From NCBI GenBank assembly GCA_030674185.1, contig JAPXFY010000013.1, positions 53,225,567 through 53,289,566 of the forward strand: DNA of 64,000 bases, read 5' to 3'. This DNA is from Monoplex corrugatus. Taxonomy: Eukaryota > Mollusca > Gastropoda > Littorinimorpha > Ranellidae. The notes beneath the pieces were generated by a model. That model was not told the origin of the DNA. It did no database searches and saw only the letters and a list, made by a program, of their open reading frames with translations. Below, in pieces: positions 11,060-23,456 of this stretch; position 1 is the stretch's first letter; each line of letters begins with the position of its first letter. A program made the translations under genes and the position numbers.

Positions 11060-12049
11060 CACCCTCGTTATATGTCTCTGTCAGAACACATGACGTGACT
11101 TCAAGTGACTGGCCTCACACGGTGAATGCACGTCGTTGCTTTGTTTCACATCTATTTAATGTTCCTGTTTCAGTTTTGACGGTAACGTGTGTGTGTGCGT
11201 GTGCGTGTGTGTGTGCGTGAAGTGTTTCATTATCAACATGTTTTCCCTGTGTGATGATGTTATATTCCATTATTGGTCAGAATTACTGTACCGTCGTTTC
11301 TCTTCGTCGCCAAGTTAACAGTTTTAGATTTAAACTTTTGGCATGCCCTTCTCTCCTATAGCTGGCATAACCCAAGCCAGTAGGTACTCAACAGACATGT
11401 GAGCAGCACTGTTCACATCATAATGCGGTTAGCTATAGTTTCCAGCTACCCCAAACAAACATTTCTGAACTCTGAACGAACCTCAACGTACAAACAAACT
11501 TTGTGTTTACCAATTCGACAACACCATGTTATCAGTGATCAGGGCACCAACGGTTTTCTCTAGTTATCACGTACCCAAGTTCCGTCGGTATAAACCAGCA
11601 TCGCTGACTAGTGCTCGAATTACCGAGTCCATAAACTTCTCTGCGTTTTCATTCTTCCAAATGCCAATGGGCAGGAATCCACTGCGCCGTTACTGGCATT
11701 ACTGGCACAGTGTGCGCTATCTCTTTTAAGGTAAATCTGGCAAAACTGTTTGCAGGTGATTGTGGACTCTCTGACAAAGATTTGCAGTCTGTTATGAAGA
11801 CAACTTCAGATGTCTGAGGATCGTTTGCTGTTATGATTTTTGTTGTTCCCAGTACAGCTGTCTCTTTTCGCCCTGTAACTTGGTGGACTTTCCTGTGGGG
11901 ATTGACTTTTTTTTTACTGTCCTCTGCTTCCCTTTTTAAAGCCCCCTATGCTGCACCATGCGTCCATTTTGAACTGTTGTTGAAGTTGTATATCGGACAT
12001 TTGTACTATGAGGATCTTAAGGACTTCTCCTAATTGTCTTTCTTTTTAG
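11060..12049. other. intron, no further gene seen
   Basis: A short GT tract lies at 11186-11220. The rest is unique-looking sequence with short frames and no recognisable domain. It ends with a good acceptor, TTGTCTTTCTTTTTAG at 12034-12049. Confidence 0.4.
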
Positions 12050-12128
12050 AACATTTACCTGGATGTTCCAGTCTTCAGCATCCAAAAGTGTGTACCTATT
12101 GAACTACCTGTAAACTTCTCCAACTTAG
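12050..12128 (+). CDS. arrestin-domain protein, exon C1 (alternative end of C domain)
   Basis: A 79-bp exon that starts in phase 0 after a strong pyrimidine-rich acceptor and ends in phase 1 at donor GTAAGA (12129). It encodes NIYLDVPVFSIQKCVPIELP and then VNFSNLG. This is the final strand pair of Arrestin_C, where family members have V-x-V-x-x-x-x-x-x-x-x-x-x-L-P-(I/V). It lines up residue for residue with the start of exon C2 at 22081, so the two are alternatives rather than consecutive exons. After C1 the chain would continue in phase 1. An L2-like relic begins within about 10 bp of the donor, so what follows C1 is unclear. A possible acceptor is at 26640. Confidence 0.6.
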
Positions 12129-12136
12129 GTAAGAAT

Positions 12137-13345
<1,209 letters not shown>

Positions 13346-13489
13346 CACTATTATTATTATTATTATTTATTCTTGTTGTTGTTGTTGTTCTTATCATCAC
13401 CATCAGAAGTGGTAGTAGTAGTTAGTAGTAGTAGTATTTGTAGTGTCCACATCAGTCTGGTCACAACATAGAAACAGCTTCAGTTATTG

Positions 13490-14460
13490 TATTTGTGATG
13501 TTCTTGCTACTCTTGACAATGCCAACATTTCACATTTATGTCTCATTGACCTGACAGCCGCTTTTAATACAACAGACTATGACTTTCTTATTTTGTGGCT
13601 CCAGTCATACTGAATCTGTAATACTGTGATTTCATGATTCAAATCCTGTCTTAGTGGGCGCACTCAAAAAGTCTCAGCTACTGGTCTCTATTCTCCTGAA
13701 CATCTCTATTCTATGGAGTCCCACAAGGCTCAGTGCTAGGATCTGTATTGTCTAGTCTGTCTGTTCTATAGATCTCATGCCATTCCCTCTGATTCTCTGG
13801 TACATGAAAGCTTTCCGGACGGTACTCAGCTTTATCACTGTACAAATTAGCCAGATGTTGATCAGATTATTGCTGCAACTTAGAATTGTACAACTGGCTT
13901 TATGTTTTAGATCAAAGAAAATAAACTTTAACTTAACGATGAAAGAGAGCAACAATGCTCATAATTCCACCAAAGTCCACCTCTTCCACCTACCATGTCT
14001 ATCAACTGCGTTGACATTCCATTCTCGCTGTATGTACGTAACATCGGTGTATCATTCAACCAGACATTTTCCTTTAAGCAGTAGTTTCCAACGTTTGCAA
14101 ACTAGCCTACATAGAACAAAAAAAAAAATGTTTTTCACTTTAACATAGCCTAAATTGATTAGAAAAAAATATTGTTGTTCACCTTTACCTTTCCGCTGAT
14201 GCCACTAAAGTATATGTTTGTTCATTTGTTCTGTCTTGACGTGACTACTGCAATGCACTTTTAGCTGGTCTTCCAAAATATCTTCTCAACAGGGGCCGAA
14301 CTTGTAAAATAATTCTGCTTGACTAGCTTTTAAAACTTCCAAATAAGACCATATATCATCTCTTCTCAAATCACTGCACTGAGTTCCTGATTATTATAGA
14401 ATCAATTAAAAACACTCATCCTTATGCTTTTCGTCTGTCTTAGGAACATGACCTAAGTGT
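13490..14460 (+). mobile_element. decayed L2-like RT relic
   Basis: Frameshifted pieces of RT are visible: LIDLTAAFNTTDY near 13540 (motif A), YGVPQGSVLG near 13715 (motif B), and thumb-like SCLDVTTAMHF near 14230 with stops. It is an old plus-strand copy in the arrestin intron. Confidence 0.55.
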
Positions 14461-15325
14461 TTGGAAAGTGGTACATTTAGAATAGCAGAACAGACGGCAG
14501 CGGCAGAAACACCTTACTCACACTTAAATCTATCTTTTTGTGGGATAACGGAAAATCCTGATAATCTCGCACGACAGGACTTGTATTCCAACGAACTGGT
14601 GGAGTGTTTACGGAAGAAAGCAAGATCAATACTGATCCTGGGTGTTTCAAAGGTCCATTGTGGACAGTCAAAAATTCGGTGAAATCTGAAATGTTTGCTT
14701 TTTTTTATATCTGAATTTTGCATGCAGGGAAGGATGTGGATTCTAAGGGGTGAATACATTCGGAGTTTTAACCAGTGCTGAACGCCTGCACAAGTGCTTC
14801 CAGTTGCACAGAGAACAAAACCATTTACAAACAGCGAAGAATCAGAACCCTGCTATATTTAGTGTACAATATTGTTGATTCAATTTAATACTAAACAGAG
14901 CACCCGATAGAATACTTTCTTGTGGAACATCCAACTCCTGTTCGTGGATGTCGGAAAGAGTAATGCCAAAATGGACCTGAAATTGTTACTCTACGAAGAA
15001 ATTTCTTATAAACAGAAGGAGAGAGGTTTGAAAGCTAAGTTCTTGAAGGTCCAAAAGTATTCCAGATGGTATCACATGCTTTTTTCTATGTCGAAAAAAC
15101 AAAAGATGCCGACTACAAGTTGTTTATTTAGAAAGGCATTACGGGTTATGGCTCCAAGGCGGAATAAATGGTCAGTTGTAAGGTGGGGCTTGCAGAAACT
15201 GCATCGTTCTTTGGCCAAAAGGCGTCTGTTTGAAGTTTCCACATGAGTCTGCTGTAAAACATTATTCCATCAGTTCGCAAAGACATGCTGGTTAACGTTA
15301 TATGGCGATAACTGAAAGGACTGAG
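14461..15325 (-). mobile_element. unresolved decayed repeat, probably antisense LINE
   Basis: Short open stretches on both strands give no clear domain. The part at 15125-15240 resembles 4265-4370, which sits in another antisense RT relic, so I take this as an old copy of that family. Confidence 0.3.
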
Positions 15326-15529
15326 CACATCTTTTCCAGGTTTAGGCATGAGAGTGATAAGGATGGAAAGAGCCCTGTCGTCCACATGCAATTGTACAGT
15401 ATGGAATGAACTCCCTGTCCAAATCAAACTTTCAGCTTCGATCACTTCCACTAATCTGCTTTGAAGATGTTTTCTTTTTCAACTGTAATCTGCGAGTATG
15501 AGTGCAAATGTATATTGTGTGTGTGTATG

Positions 15530-15626
<97 letters not shown>

Positions 15627-15840
15627 TGTGTGCTGTAGGGTATGGTGGCTGCGTGTTTGTGTGTGTGTCTGTGTGTATGTGTGTGGTCTATGCCGTGTGC
15701 TTGGTAGGGGATTATATTATGTATGTGTATGTGCTGTACAAAGGAGGCGTGGGCTTTGTTTTGTTTTTCGATTGATACATGAAGCAGATATGTTATTTTA
15801 CTCTTTCTATTCCTCCCTGAACATTGTATTGTTATAAATC
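15326..15840 (+). mobile_element. L2-like LINE 3' end with (TG)n
   Basis: Reading near 15370-15450 gives RALSSTCNCTVWNELPVQIK, the familiar W-N-x-L-P near the C terminus of L2-like ORFs. A GT-rich 3' UTR follows, with a pure (TG)n at 15531-15622. Confidence 0.5.
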
Positions 15841-15854
15841 ATTTCTTTTCAGTA

Positions 15855-17280
15855 GGAGACAGGGGACAACATGTACTCATTTTTTGTCTACCTGTGTTTT
15901 TCTCTCTCAGCTTACATGTTGTGGCTAGGTGCTCTAATTTCTCTTGCCTCATAAAAGGTCCTCTAAATGTTGCTTGTCTTTTCCTAATCTTCTTCATTAA
16001 TGTTCGTTTCGTGTTGCCTCTTTCAAGGCTGTCTCGTTTGTTTTCTTTGCTGTCCATGGAACTCTTGATATTCTTCTTACGAACCACATTTCAGCTGCCT
16101 CAATATTGATCTGACTTTGCGTGTTTACTGTCCATGCTTCACATCCGTACCACAGTACCGGTTCTACATAACACTGAAGAACTCTCTAACTGATGTTAAT
16201 TGATAGGTATTTGTTGGTCAGAAAGCTTTTCATTCTCAGTCTCTTGAATGTTGTTTTAGCTTGGCCGATTCTGCTGGCTATTTCTAATGTGCCTATGCCG
16301 TCTGGTTAAATGACTGTTCCCACATATTTAAATTTATCAGCTTGTCTCAATGTTGTGCCATTTGTTGAAATTTTGCATGAGGGGATTTTTCATTTTTTTA
16401 CAGATTACCATGACTTGTCTTCTTGCTATTCAGCTCCAGCCCTTTATTTCTGCTTTCTGTATCTATTATTTTGTAGGTCTTTTCTGTTTTCTGCAATTAA
16501 AACGGTGTCAGCTGCATAATGATGATTGTTTATAATTTTTCCTCCAACCTGTATCCCAGGGCATTTTTCTAGGTTTCTCATGATGGTTTCGCTGTAAGGT
16601 GAAAACAAATCTTGTGACAGAACACAACCCAGCCTAACTCCTCTTTTGATGTTTTGGAAAGAGCTTATATCATTTTCTACTCTCATTGCTGCTGCTTGTT
16701 CCAATACATATACCTTATCATAATCATATCCTTTCCATCAACATTGATCCTTTCTAGTTGGTTGATCAATTCTTCGTGTCTAACCCGATAAAAAGGCTTG
16801 GTATAATCAAGTGTTTCCTATTATGAATTCATTTACTTGTGCCTACTCAAAAAGTTTCTCTCCCCTTTCATTTCGTGTGCCAAGGCCATGAGGTCCAACT
16901 GTGTCATCTACTTTTTCCTGTCCCACTTGAGCATTAAAATCTCCCATTATTACTGTAATGTACTGAGATTTATACTGACCCTTGGCTGTCTCTAATTTTT
17001 CATAGAAGTTGTCGATTTCTACCTAAATACTTGCGGATGTTGGTGCATATACTTGGATAATGTTGATATCGAATGGCTTGTCATCCAATCTGACCAATAA
17101 AACTCGGTCTGATATGGCCCAGTGTCCTTTGACAGACTAGGACTTAGCGCTGTCCATTATGATGTCTAGTCCTCTTTCACCTCCTTTAGTCCTATAAAGT
17201 ATGTTAAGCCTTTCCATCTATATCTTGATATTTTCTAATGTTCCTTTTTGCAGTAATGTTCTTACATCTCAAGTAGCTAG
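15855..17280 (-). mobile_element. RTE/BovB-like LINE relic, antisense, internal deletion
   Basis: Reverse-strand reading in order: endonuclease pieces (GGERGLDIIMDSAKS, IIQVYAPTSAS, VIMGDFNAQVGQEKVDD, 17200-16830); after a deletion, RT pieces (LDYTKPFYRVRHEELINQLE; SSFQNIKRGVRLGCVLSQDL; YAADTVLIAEN in place of YADD, 16810-16470); then the C-terminal region (TKRTLMKKIRKRQATFRGPF, near 16000). This matches the endonuclease-RT family close to BovB/RTE. Several stops are present. A related plus-strand copy lies at 19365-21372 in the same intron. Confidence 0.7.
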
Positions 17281-17499
17281 TTTTATATTTTTGAACCTGA
17301 TCGCAGTAGCCTGATGACGACTGACTGCCATCTGCGCAGCAAAACATGGTCACATCATGAAAATATAAATCAAAACTGTGGAACCACATGCTACATACAA
17401 GATGGAACCCTTTCCGAATTTTGTACAGAGAGGTTTGAAAAAAGAAAAAATGGAGCACAAACGCTGTCTTTGCTCTGAGACAACTTTGTGAAAAGACGA

Positions 17500-18330
17500 T
17501 CGAGCATAATAAAGAACTAAACCTTGTGCCTGGAAAAAGCATTTGATAGGGGAGATAGAAGCAAGTTGTGGAGGGTGCTAGAACTTTACAACGCCAAAAA
17601 TCAGCTTAAAGACAACATCACATCATCTATACAAACAGTGCGAGTGCAGTCCATGCACCATCATGACTCACTGACTTGTCTGAACTCATATCCAGAGTGA
17701 GACAGGGCTATATCGTATTAACGCTGTCGGTCATAGTTTCTACTACCAAGAAAACAACAACAAAACGACGAGCAAACCCAACCCCAGAATCTTGGAACGA
17801 CATGTTGTTTAAAGTCGATAAAAGCCTGGCACACGAAGAATAATAATACAGAAACATTTAAAGAACATGAACATCACTTGCAGAAGTATGGCATGATAAC
17901 CAGCATCAGCACCCAGAAAATGAAAATTTGCAGAACATCGGGCACCTTAGCATCTAACAGTAATGGCATTTAACTCAAACAGATCGGTAAATTCAAGTAA
18001 TGATGCTGATGATAGTAATGATAATGATAATAATGATGACGATAATAATACTAACATCAATAATAATAATCATAGATAATGATGATGATGATGACGATGA
18101 TGATGATAATAACTGTTGGGTACAACAGTCCCTGTCAAAGCATGCTCACTGTATTGTCACAAAATACAGTATTCTAAAAAAGAGAAACTGAAACCAGACT
18201 CCAGAAAACATATGGTGTCAGCTACTGTATCAACCGCCCCACTCCTGAAACACTCCAACATTCCCATTGAAAAACAACTAGCTCATCAGGAGAGACAATC
18301 ACTTCCCATTTTTAACATTAGCAAAGATGT
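17500..18330 (+). mobile_element. decayed LINE relic with (GAT)n insertion
   Basis: Frameshifted traces: RVRQGYIVLTLSVIVS near 17695 (RT motif B), KYGMITSISTQKMKI near 17885, and ETRLQKTYGVSYCINRP near 18190. The last resembles ETRCQKANAVSYQLAP in the element at 35972-36894. A GAT/ATA microsatellite (18000-18112) interrupts it. Confidence 0.45.
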
Positions 18331-18419
18331 GTCTCAATAATTATCATTCTGTTGACAAATTTTATCTCACCTTCATGTCTGAGAAAGAGCTTTCACTTAG
18401 AAGTAAATCCTTCAAATGT

Positions 18420-19207
18420 TTAATGATATCAGGATAATGGTGATGGTACTCATGATGACACTGACGATGACGATGATGATGACGATGACGACAACGACGA
18501 TAGTGAAGATGAAGGTAATGATGATTATGATGATTGTTAGTGTCAACACTTTTGATTCATGATATTGAAACGAGCGTGCTGATGGAAGATGAAAATGAAA
18601 TGGTGAAAGTATTTTACGACGACGACGACAACAACAACAACAGAACAACGGCAACAACAACAATAATACTAATACTAATAACAACAATAATAATGATATA
18701 GAATCAAGGGAAACAATAGAAATGGGATTCTCGCTATAGCAACAACTATAAAGGAATAAATAATTACTACATTTCACTGATGAACCACTTCATGATCAAA
18801 GAAGGAATGAATGTTAAATACACATGAAAGATAATACGTATGAGTTTTCTCTTTACACAGCAAAAAGATCAGACACCACCAGTAGCTAAACTCATCAGCA
18901 ACTGGCACTTCAAGAGGACGAATAAGAAGACCAGAAACACGAGAAGAGGAGCCAAAGAAAAGCCAAAACAATTAACTCTCTCTGCTCACAGCCAGCGTAT
19001 GACCCATGCCAAAATAAATAATCACTGCAGTCAATCAGAGAAAACGAAAACAAGATGAAATCAGTATGAGCTCATTGGTGGAGGAAAGTACAGAAGAAAG
19101 CTCAAACGATCAAAAATGTGAAAGGGAGAGAATGTTTGCATTATCTTTGTCTGTCTAGGGCTTTTTTTTCCAAATGTTCCTAGTATTTATTGAGAGTGAC
19201 GTACATT

Positions 19208-19300
<93 letters not shown>

Positions 19301-19345
19301 ATAATGTAACATCAAACTAAATTTTGGACTCATAAACACAGATGA
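18420..19345. repeat. trinucleotide-rich stretch and (TA)n; no gene seen
   Basis: GAT/GAC and AAC repeats fill 18430-18700 and a (TA)n tract lies at 19202-19300. Between them (18780-19190) is unique-looking sequence with a Lys/Arg-rich 72-codon frame that I cannot assign. Confidence 0.6.
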
Positions 19346-19364
19346 AGTGAAACGTAAAAAATTG

Positions 19365-21372
19365 TAACGTACATGTTCAAAACAAATTCAGTGCTCTGGA
19401 AGACGTTGGTGACAGTGAGGAACAATGGACTAAAATGAGAAACTCGATAAATGAAGCTTGTGAAAAAAAAACCTAGAGCAGAAAGAAAAGCAAAAAAGAA
19501 CTGGATGACAAAAGAAATTCTAGGCTTCATGGAAGAACAGAGGACGGCAAAGGGAAAGAAGGAAAGATTGAGGAAGATAAACAAAGAAATCAGGAATAGG
19601 TGCAATGAAGCTAAGGAAGCTTGGCTGAAAACAAAGTGAAAGAAATAGAAGACCGACACAAAACAGATCCTCAGGGTATGTACAGAAGAACTAAAGAAAC
19701 TGTCCACAGGAAAAAGACATGCACATCAACTGGTTGCTTAAAATCGAAAGATAGTACGCTTATCATGGAAAAAGACAAAATAGTAGATAGATGGGGAGAG
19801 TATATTAATGACCTTTTTGAAGATGACAGAAACGAAGAACACATTATAAGAAAGAACGTTGAAGGACCACCCATAATGAAAGATGAAGTTAGAGCAGCAT
19901 TGAAAAGATGAAACTAGGAAAAGCCCAGGATCAGACAATATTACTACAGAGATGATTGAAGCCCTGGAGGAGTTTGATATTGAAAAAATAACAGTCCCTA
20001 AACGAAATTTATGACACTGGAAATATCCCCAAAGATATGTCAAAAGCAACTTTCATTGCTGTTCCAAAGAAAACAGGGCCTGTAGAATGCGAACTCCATA
20101 GCACAATCAGCTTGATGTGTCATGTAATCCTATTAAGAATAATCATGATGAGGACAAAGAATAGAATCAAAAGAGAAATAGCAGATGGATTTGTCGAAAG
20201 GAAAAGAACTATTAATGCTATATACATCCTAAGAACTATCATAGGGAGGTCAGTCGAGTTGAATAAGGATTTATATTTATGCTTTGTTGATTATACCAAG
20301 GCTTTCAATCGGGTAAGACTTGAAGAATTGATCAAGCAACTAGAAAGACTCAATATTGATGGAAAAGATCTACGAATAATCAGAAATATGTATTGGGAAC
20401 AAACAGCTACAATGAGAATAGAAAACGATATAAGCTCTTTCCAAATATCAAAAGAGGAGTCAGGGAAGGTTGTGTTCTGTCACCAGATCTGTTTTCAGTT
20501 TACAGTGAAAACATCATGGGAAACCTAGTAGCCTAGAATGCCTCGGATTAAAGGTTGGTGGAAAAATGATAAAGAACGTTCGTTACGCAGATGGCACCGT
20601 GCTAATTACAGAAAATGAAAGGGACCTACAAAACCTTGTGAATATAATAGAAATAGAAAGCAAAAATAAAGGGTTGGAGCTAAATAGCAAGAAGACTGAA
20701 GTCATGGTAATCAGTAAAAAACATGAAATCCCCTCATGCAAAATAACAGCAAACGGCACAGCTTTGAGACAGGTTTGTAAGTTTAAATATCTGGGAACGA
20801 TCATCTCACCAGATGGCAGATGTACATCAGAAATAGCCAGCAGAATCGGCCAAGCCAAAACAGCATTCAAGAATATGAAAAGCATTCTTACCAACAAATG
20901 CCTATCAATTAACATGAGGAAAAGAGTTCTTGAATGTTATAGAAAACCGGTAATGTTATACAGTTGTGAGCGTGGACAGTCAACAAGCAAAGCCAGAACA
21001 AGATTGAGGCAGCCGAGATGTGGTTTGTAAGATGAATGTTGAGAGTTTCCATGGACAGCAAAGAAAACAAACGAGACAGTCTTGATGGAGGCAGACACAA
21101 GAAGATCATTCATAAGGAAGATTAGGAAAAGACAGGCAACATTTTAAGCCATTTTATTAGGAAAGGGGAATTAGAGCACCCTGTTCACAACAGGAAAGCT
21201 GGAGGGAAAGAGAGCACCAGGTAGACCCAGGGAGAAAATATTTGACGGACTGGCAGAGTGGATGAGGACAGAGAGTGTGCAAAATGTTCCTGCGGCATAA
21301 GGGATAGATACATATGGAGGGCCATGATCACGAACGCCATGCGGCAAGGCACATGATGATGATGAATGTACA
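19365..21372 (+). mobile_element. RTE/BovB-like LINE, long but disabled copy
   Basis: Plus-strand frames in order: post-endonuclease linker (KAKKNWMTKEILGFMEEQR, KEIRNRCNEAKEAWLKTK; 19451-19640), linker/RT start (DRWGEYINDLFED; AALKR at 19911), fingers and motif A (FVDYTKAFNRVRLEELIKQL near 20285), a frameshifted motif B region (near 20460), motif C as YADG instead of YADD near 20585, and thumb/connection (NSKKTEVMVISKKHEIP, FKYLGTIISPDGRC, MRKRVLECYRKP; to 21030). The C-terminal tail ([10 protein letters not shown] region near 21190) and a short ATG-repeat tail end it at about 21372. Frameshifts at about 19640, 19911, 20528 and 21030, plus the lost Asp, make it inactive. Confidence 0.8.
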
Positions 21373-22080
21373 TTTATAATGCGCCTAACATTGCTCTGGA
21401 TGCTTACAATTCTGCAATATAAAAATAAATATGATTTCCTATTTTTATCCATGAACATCAAGGACGCACTGTCAACATCATCCACATACAACATACTGCA
21501 AGAGTGCATTAAAACAGAATGGACCCAGTAGGGTCATTTTAACAAGATACATTTAAACAGAAGGATTCACAGAAAAAAATGGGCTTTAAGTTGGGTCTGA
21601 AAACAGGCAGGTAAAAGCCACAAAGAGATCCAAACTAGGCACAAAACAATCGAAAGGTATGAGTATTGTGTCTGTATCAGTCGATTTTGAACAGCCAAGT
21701 ATTAGAAGAAGTGCGAAGAATATGGGAAAAAGAATGGGCATGGAGCATTTCAAAGATATGTATAGAGACAACATTGTAGAATCAGTGAGAAAATGGCAAA
21801 TAGAGCTGGTGCGTTTAAGTTGCACATTCTTCGGGAAATGACTGAAAGACGTGGGAAATGACTGAAACTCTGATCTTAAAAAAAGTTTCTACCATGGTTG
21901 TTTTTTTTCATTCAACCAACCACAAAAGGTAGAGAAAATTACATGCAGGATTCAGCCATCTAATAAATATAGTAGGCTTACCATGTGTTTGGAACACTAC
22001 ACTGAATAAAATTTATATTAAAATCTAAAGTTCGCATTTCTTTACCGCCAGTAGCATATATATTCCATGTTCAATTGCAG
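21373..22080. other. intron, no gene seen
   Basis: No recognisable protein or repeat family. It ends in TTCCATGTTCAATTGCAG, a reasonable acceptor for exon C2. Confidence 0.4.
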
Positions 22081-23025
22081 GTAGAGATCACGTGCAAAGT
22101 GGATGAAAGGCCTACACAGTTTATTCTGCATTTACCAATACTGATTGGTACAAACAGGCGCTGTTATTTCGGCAATAAAGGATCCAGACGTGATTCTACA
22201 ACCGATGACTGCAGTAGCATACCATCTGCACCTGGTCACAGTGGCCGATCATCTGCACCTGGTCCTGGTGGCCGATCATCTGCACCTGGTCGCGGTGGCC
22301 GATCATCTGCACCTGGTCACGGTGGCCGATCATCTGCACCTGGTCCCGGTGGCCGATCATCTGCACCTGGTCACGGTGGCCGATCATCTGCACCTGGTCG
22401 CGGTGGCCGATCATCTGCACCTGGTCACAGTGGCCGATCATCTGCATCTGGTCACAGTTGCCAATCATCTACACCTGGTCCCGGTGGCCGATCATCTACA
22501 CCTGGTCCCGGTGGCCGATCATCTACACCTGGTCCCGGTGGCCGATCATCTACACCTGGTCATGGTGGTCAATCATCTGCACCTGGTCACAGTGGTCAAT
22601 CTGCACCTCACTGCAGTGGTCAATCATCTGCACCTGGTTGCAGTAGTCAATCTGCACCTCACCTCAGTGGTCAATCTGCACCTCGCCGCAGTGGTCAATC
22701 ATCTGCACCTGGTCACAGTGGTCAATCTGCACCTCGCCTCAATGGTCAGTCATCTGCACTTGGCCGCAGTGGTCAAACATTTGCACCTAGCCACAATGGT
22801 CAGTCACCTGCACACGGCCCCAGTGGTGAATCAGCTGCACCTGGAAGCAGTGGCCAATTATCTGCGCCTGGCTGCAGTGGCCAATCATCTGTACAAGGCC
22901 CCAATGGCCAGCCTCATTTCTCGTCATCATCTGACGAACCTCTCAGAGAAAATTGTTTGTTGCCAATGAGTCGATTAAGTCAGGTTCGTCATGCAGACCG
23001 GGTGGAGGCAACAGAGGTTTTGTAA
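22081..23025 (+). CDS. arrestin-domain protein, exon C2 (alternative end of C domain + repeat tail)
   Basis: A phase-0 exon after acceptor CAATTGCAG (AG at 22079-22080). It begins VEITCKVDERPTQFILHLPI, then LIGTNRRCYFG, a clear match to the last strand of Arrestin_C, which in many family members ends L-P-(I/V)-x-I-G-T. A short linker leads into about 26 tandem units of nine (sometimes eight) residues, consensus SSAPGHSGR/Q, and then a short tail ending at TAA 23023-23025. In alpha-arrestins the C-terminal tail carries adaptor motifs such as PPxY; none is seen here. Phase and position make this exon an alternative to 12050-12128. The low-complexity tail is likely disordered. A second frame that opens near the end may carry the real C terminus (next but one entry). 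If this exon belongs to a separate gene copy, upstream paralogous exons should exist, but none is visible. Confidence 0.65.
   Translation, partial: VEITCKVDERPTQFILHLPILIGTNRRCYFGNKGSRRDSTTDDCSSIPSAPGHSGRSSAPGPGGRSSAPGRGGRSSAPGHGGRSSAPGPGGRSSAPGHGGRSSAPGRGGRSSAPGHSGRSSASGHSCQSSTPGPGGRSSTPGPGGRSSTPGPGGRSSTPGHGGQSSAPGHSGQSAPHCSGQSSAPGCSSQSAPHLSGQSAPRRSGQSSAPGHSGQSAPRLNGQSSALGRSGQTFAPSHNGQSPAHGPSGESAAPGSSGQLSAPGCSGQSSVQGPNGQPHFSSSSDEPLRENCLLPMSRLSQVRHADRVEATEVL
22225..22917 (+). repeat. 27-bp coding minisatellite, about 26 units
   Basis: The unit is approximately TCATCTGCACCTGGTCAC plus AGTGGCCGA. Units 1-14 are 27 bp; several later ones are 24 bp, so length changes are always multiples of three. 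Units vary at one or two positions (H/P/R at residue 6, S/G at residue 7, A/T at residue 3). The periodicity leaves more than one forward frame free of stops over most of the array. Confidence 0.9.
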
Positions 23026-23450
23026 ATTTGTCGTATAATGAGAGTTTGTCATCGGGTGCTACAGATCAAGGCGACCCAGATCAAGACGATTATACACTGG
23101 GATCATCTGGTCCACAGGCCATGGGAATGGATGACCGACGCTCATCTGATTGTCAGTTTCATGGACAAACAAGAGACGATTATCATTCAACACAGAGGAA
23201 GCAGCTATTTTCCATGACTGACAGCAGTCTGCAGACGTCTCAAACTCAGCCGAAATCAAGGTTTTCACAAACACGCTATGGAACATGGTTTGATGCGACA
23301 TTTAACGAACCCGTGGAAAACCCACATAATTATATTCCTCTTGGGCCACTCAGCCATAAAGAAGATCAGGATGAACCGTATGAAACAGCGTATTCAGAGA
23401 AAACCTTCCTCTGTCCTAAAGTTTCAAAGAAGCGACGTCATAATCCATAA
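22934..23450 (+). CDS. possible true C-terminal tail of arrestin C2 in shifted frame
   Basis: The frame is open from just after a TGA near 22931 to a TAA at about 23448. It overlaps the end of the main frame and then outlasts it by over 400 bp. It reads GSSCRPGGGNRGFVNLSYNE, then GDPDQDDYTLGSSGPQ, then TRYGTWFDATFNEPV, then HNYIPLGPLSHKEDQDEPYE and a basic end KVSKKRRHNP. The composition (acidic, Tyr- and Ser-rich, mixed hydrophobics) is unlike the surrounding TE relics and looks like protein. A single indel, sequencing error or ribosomal frameshift in 22934-23022 would join it to the repeat tail. I found no intron of plausible size that does so. LINE relic sequence begins right after its stop. 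Confidence 0.4.
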
Positions 23451-23456
23451 CCAAAC

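Noticed and set aside
22145..22969. Protein with HLHLVTVADHLHLVPV repeats on the + strand, and a matching reverse-strand frame at 22196-22468
   Set aside because: They are alternative frames of the 27-bp coding repeat. Only the SSAPGHSGR frame joins an arrestin exon in phase.
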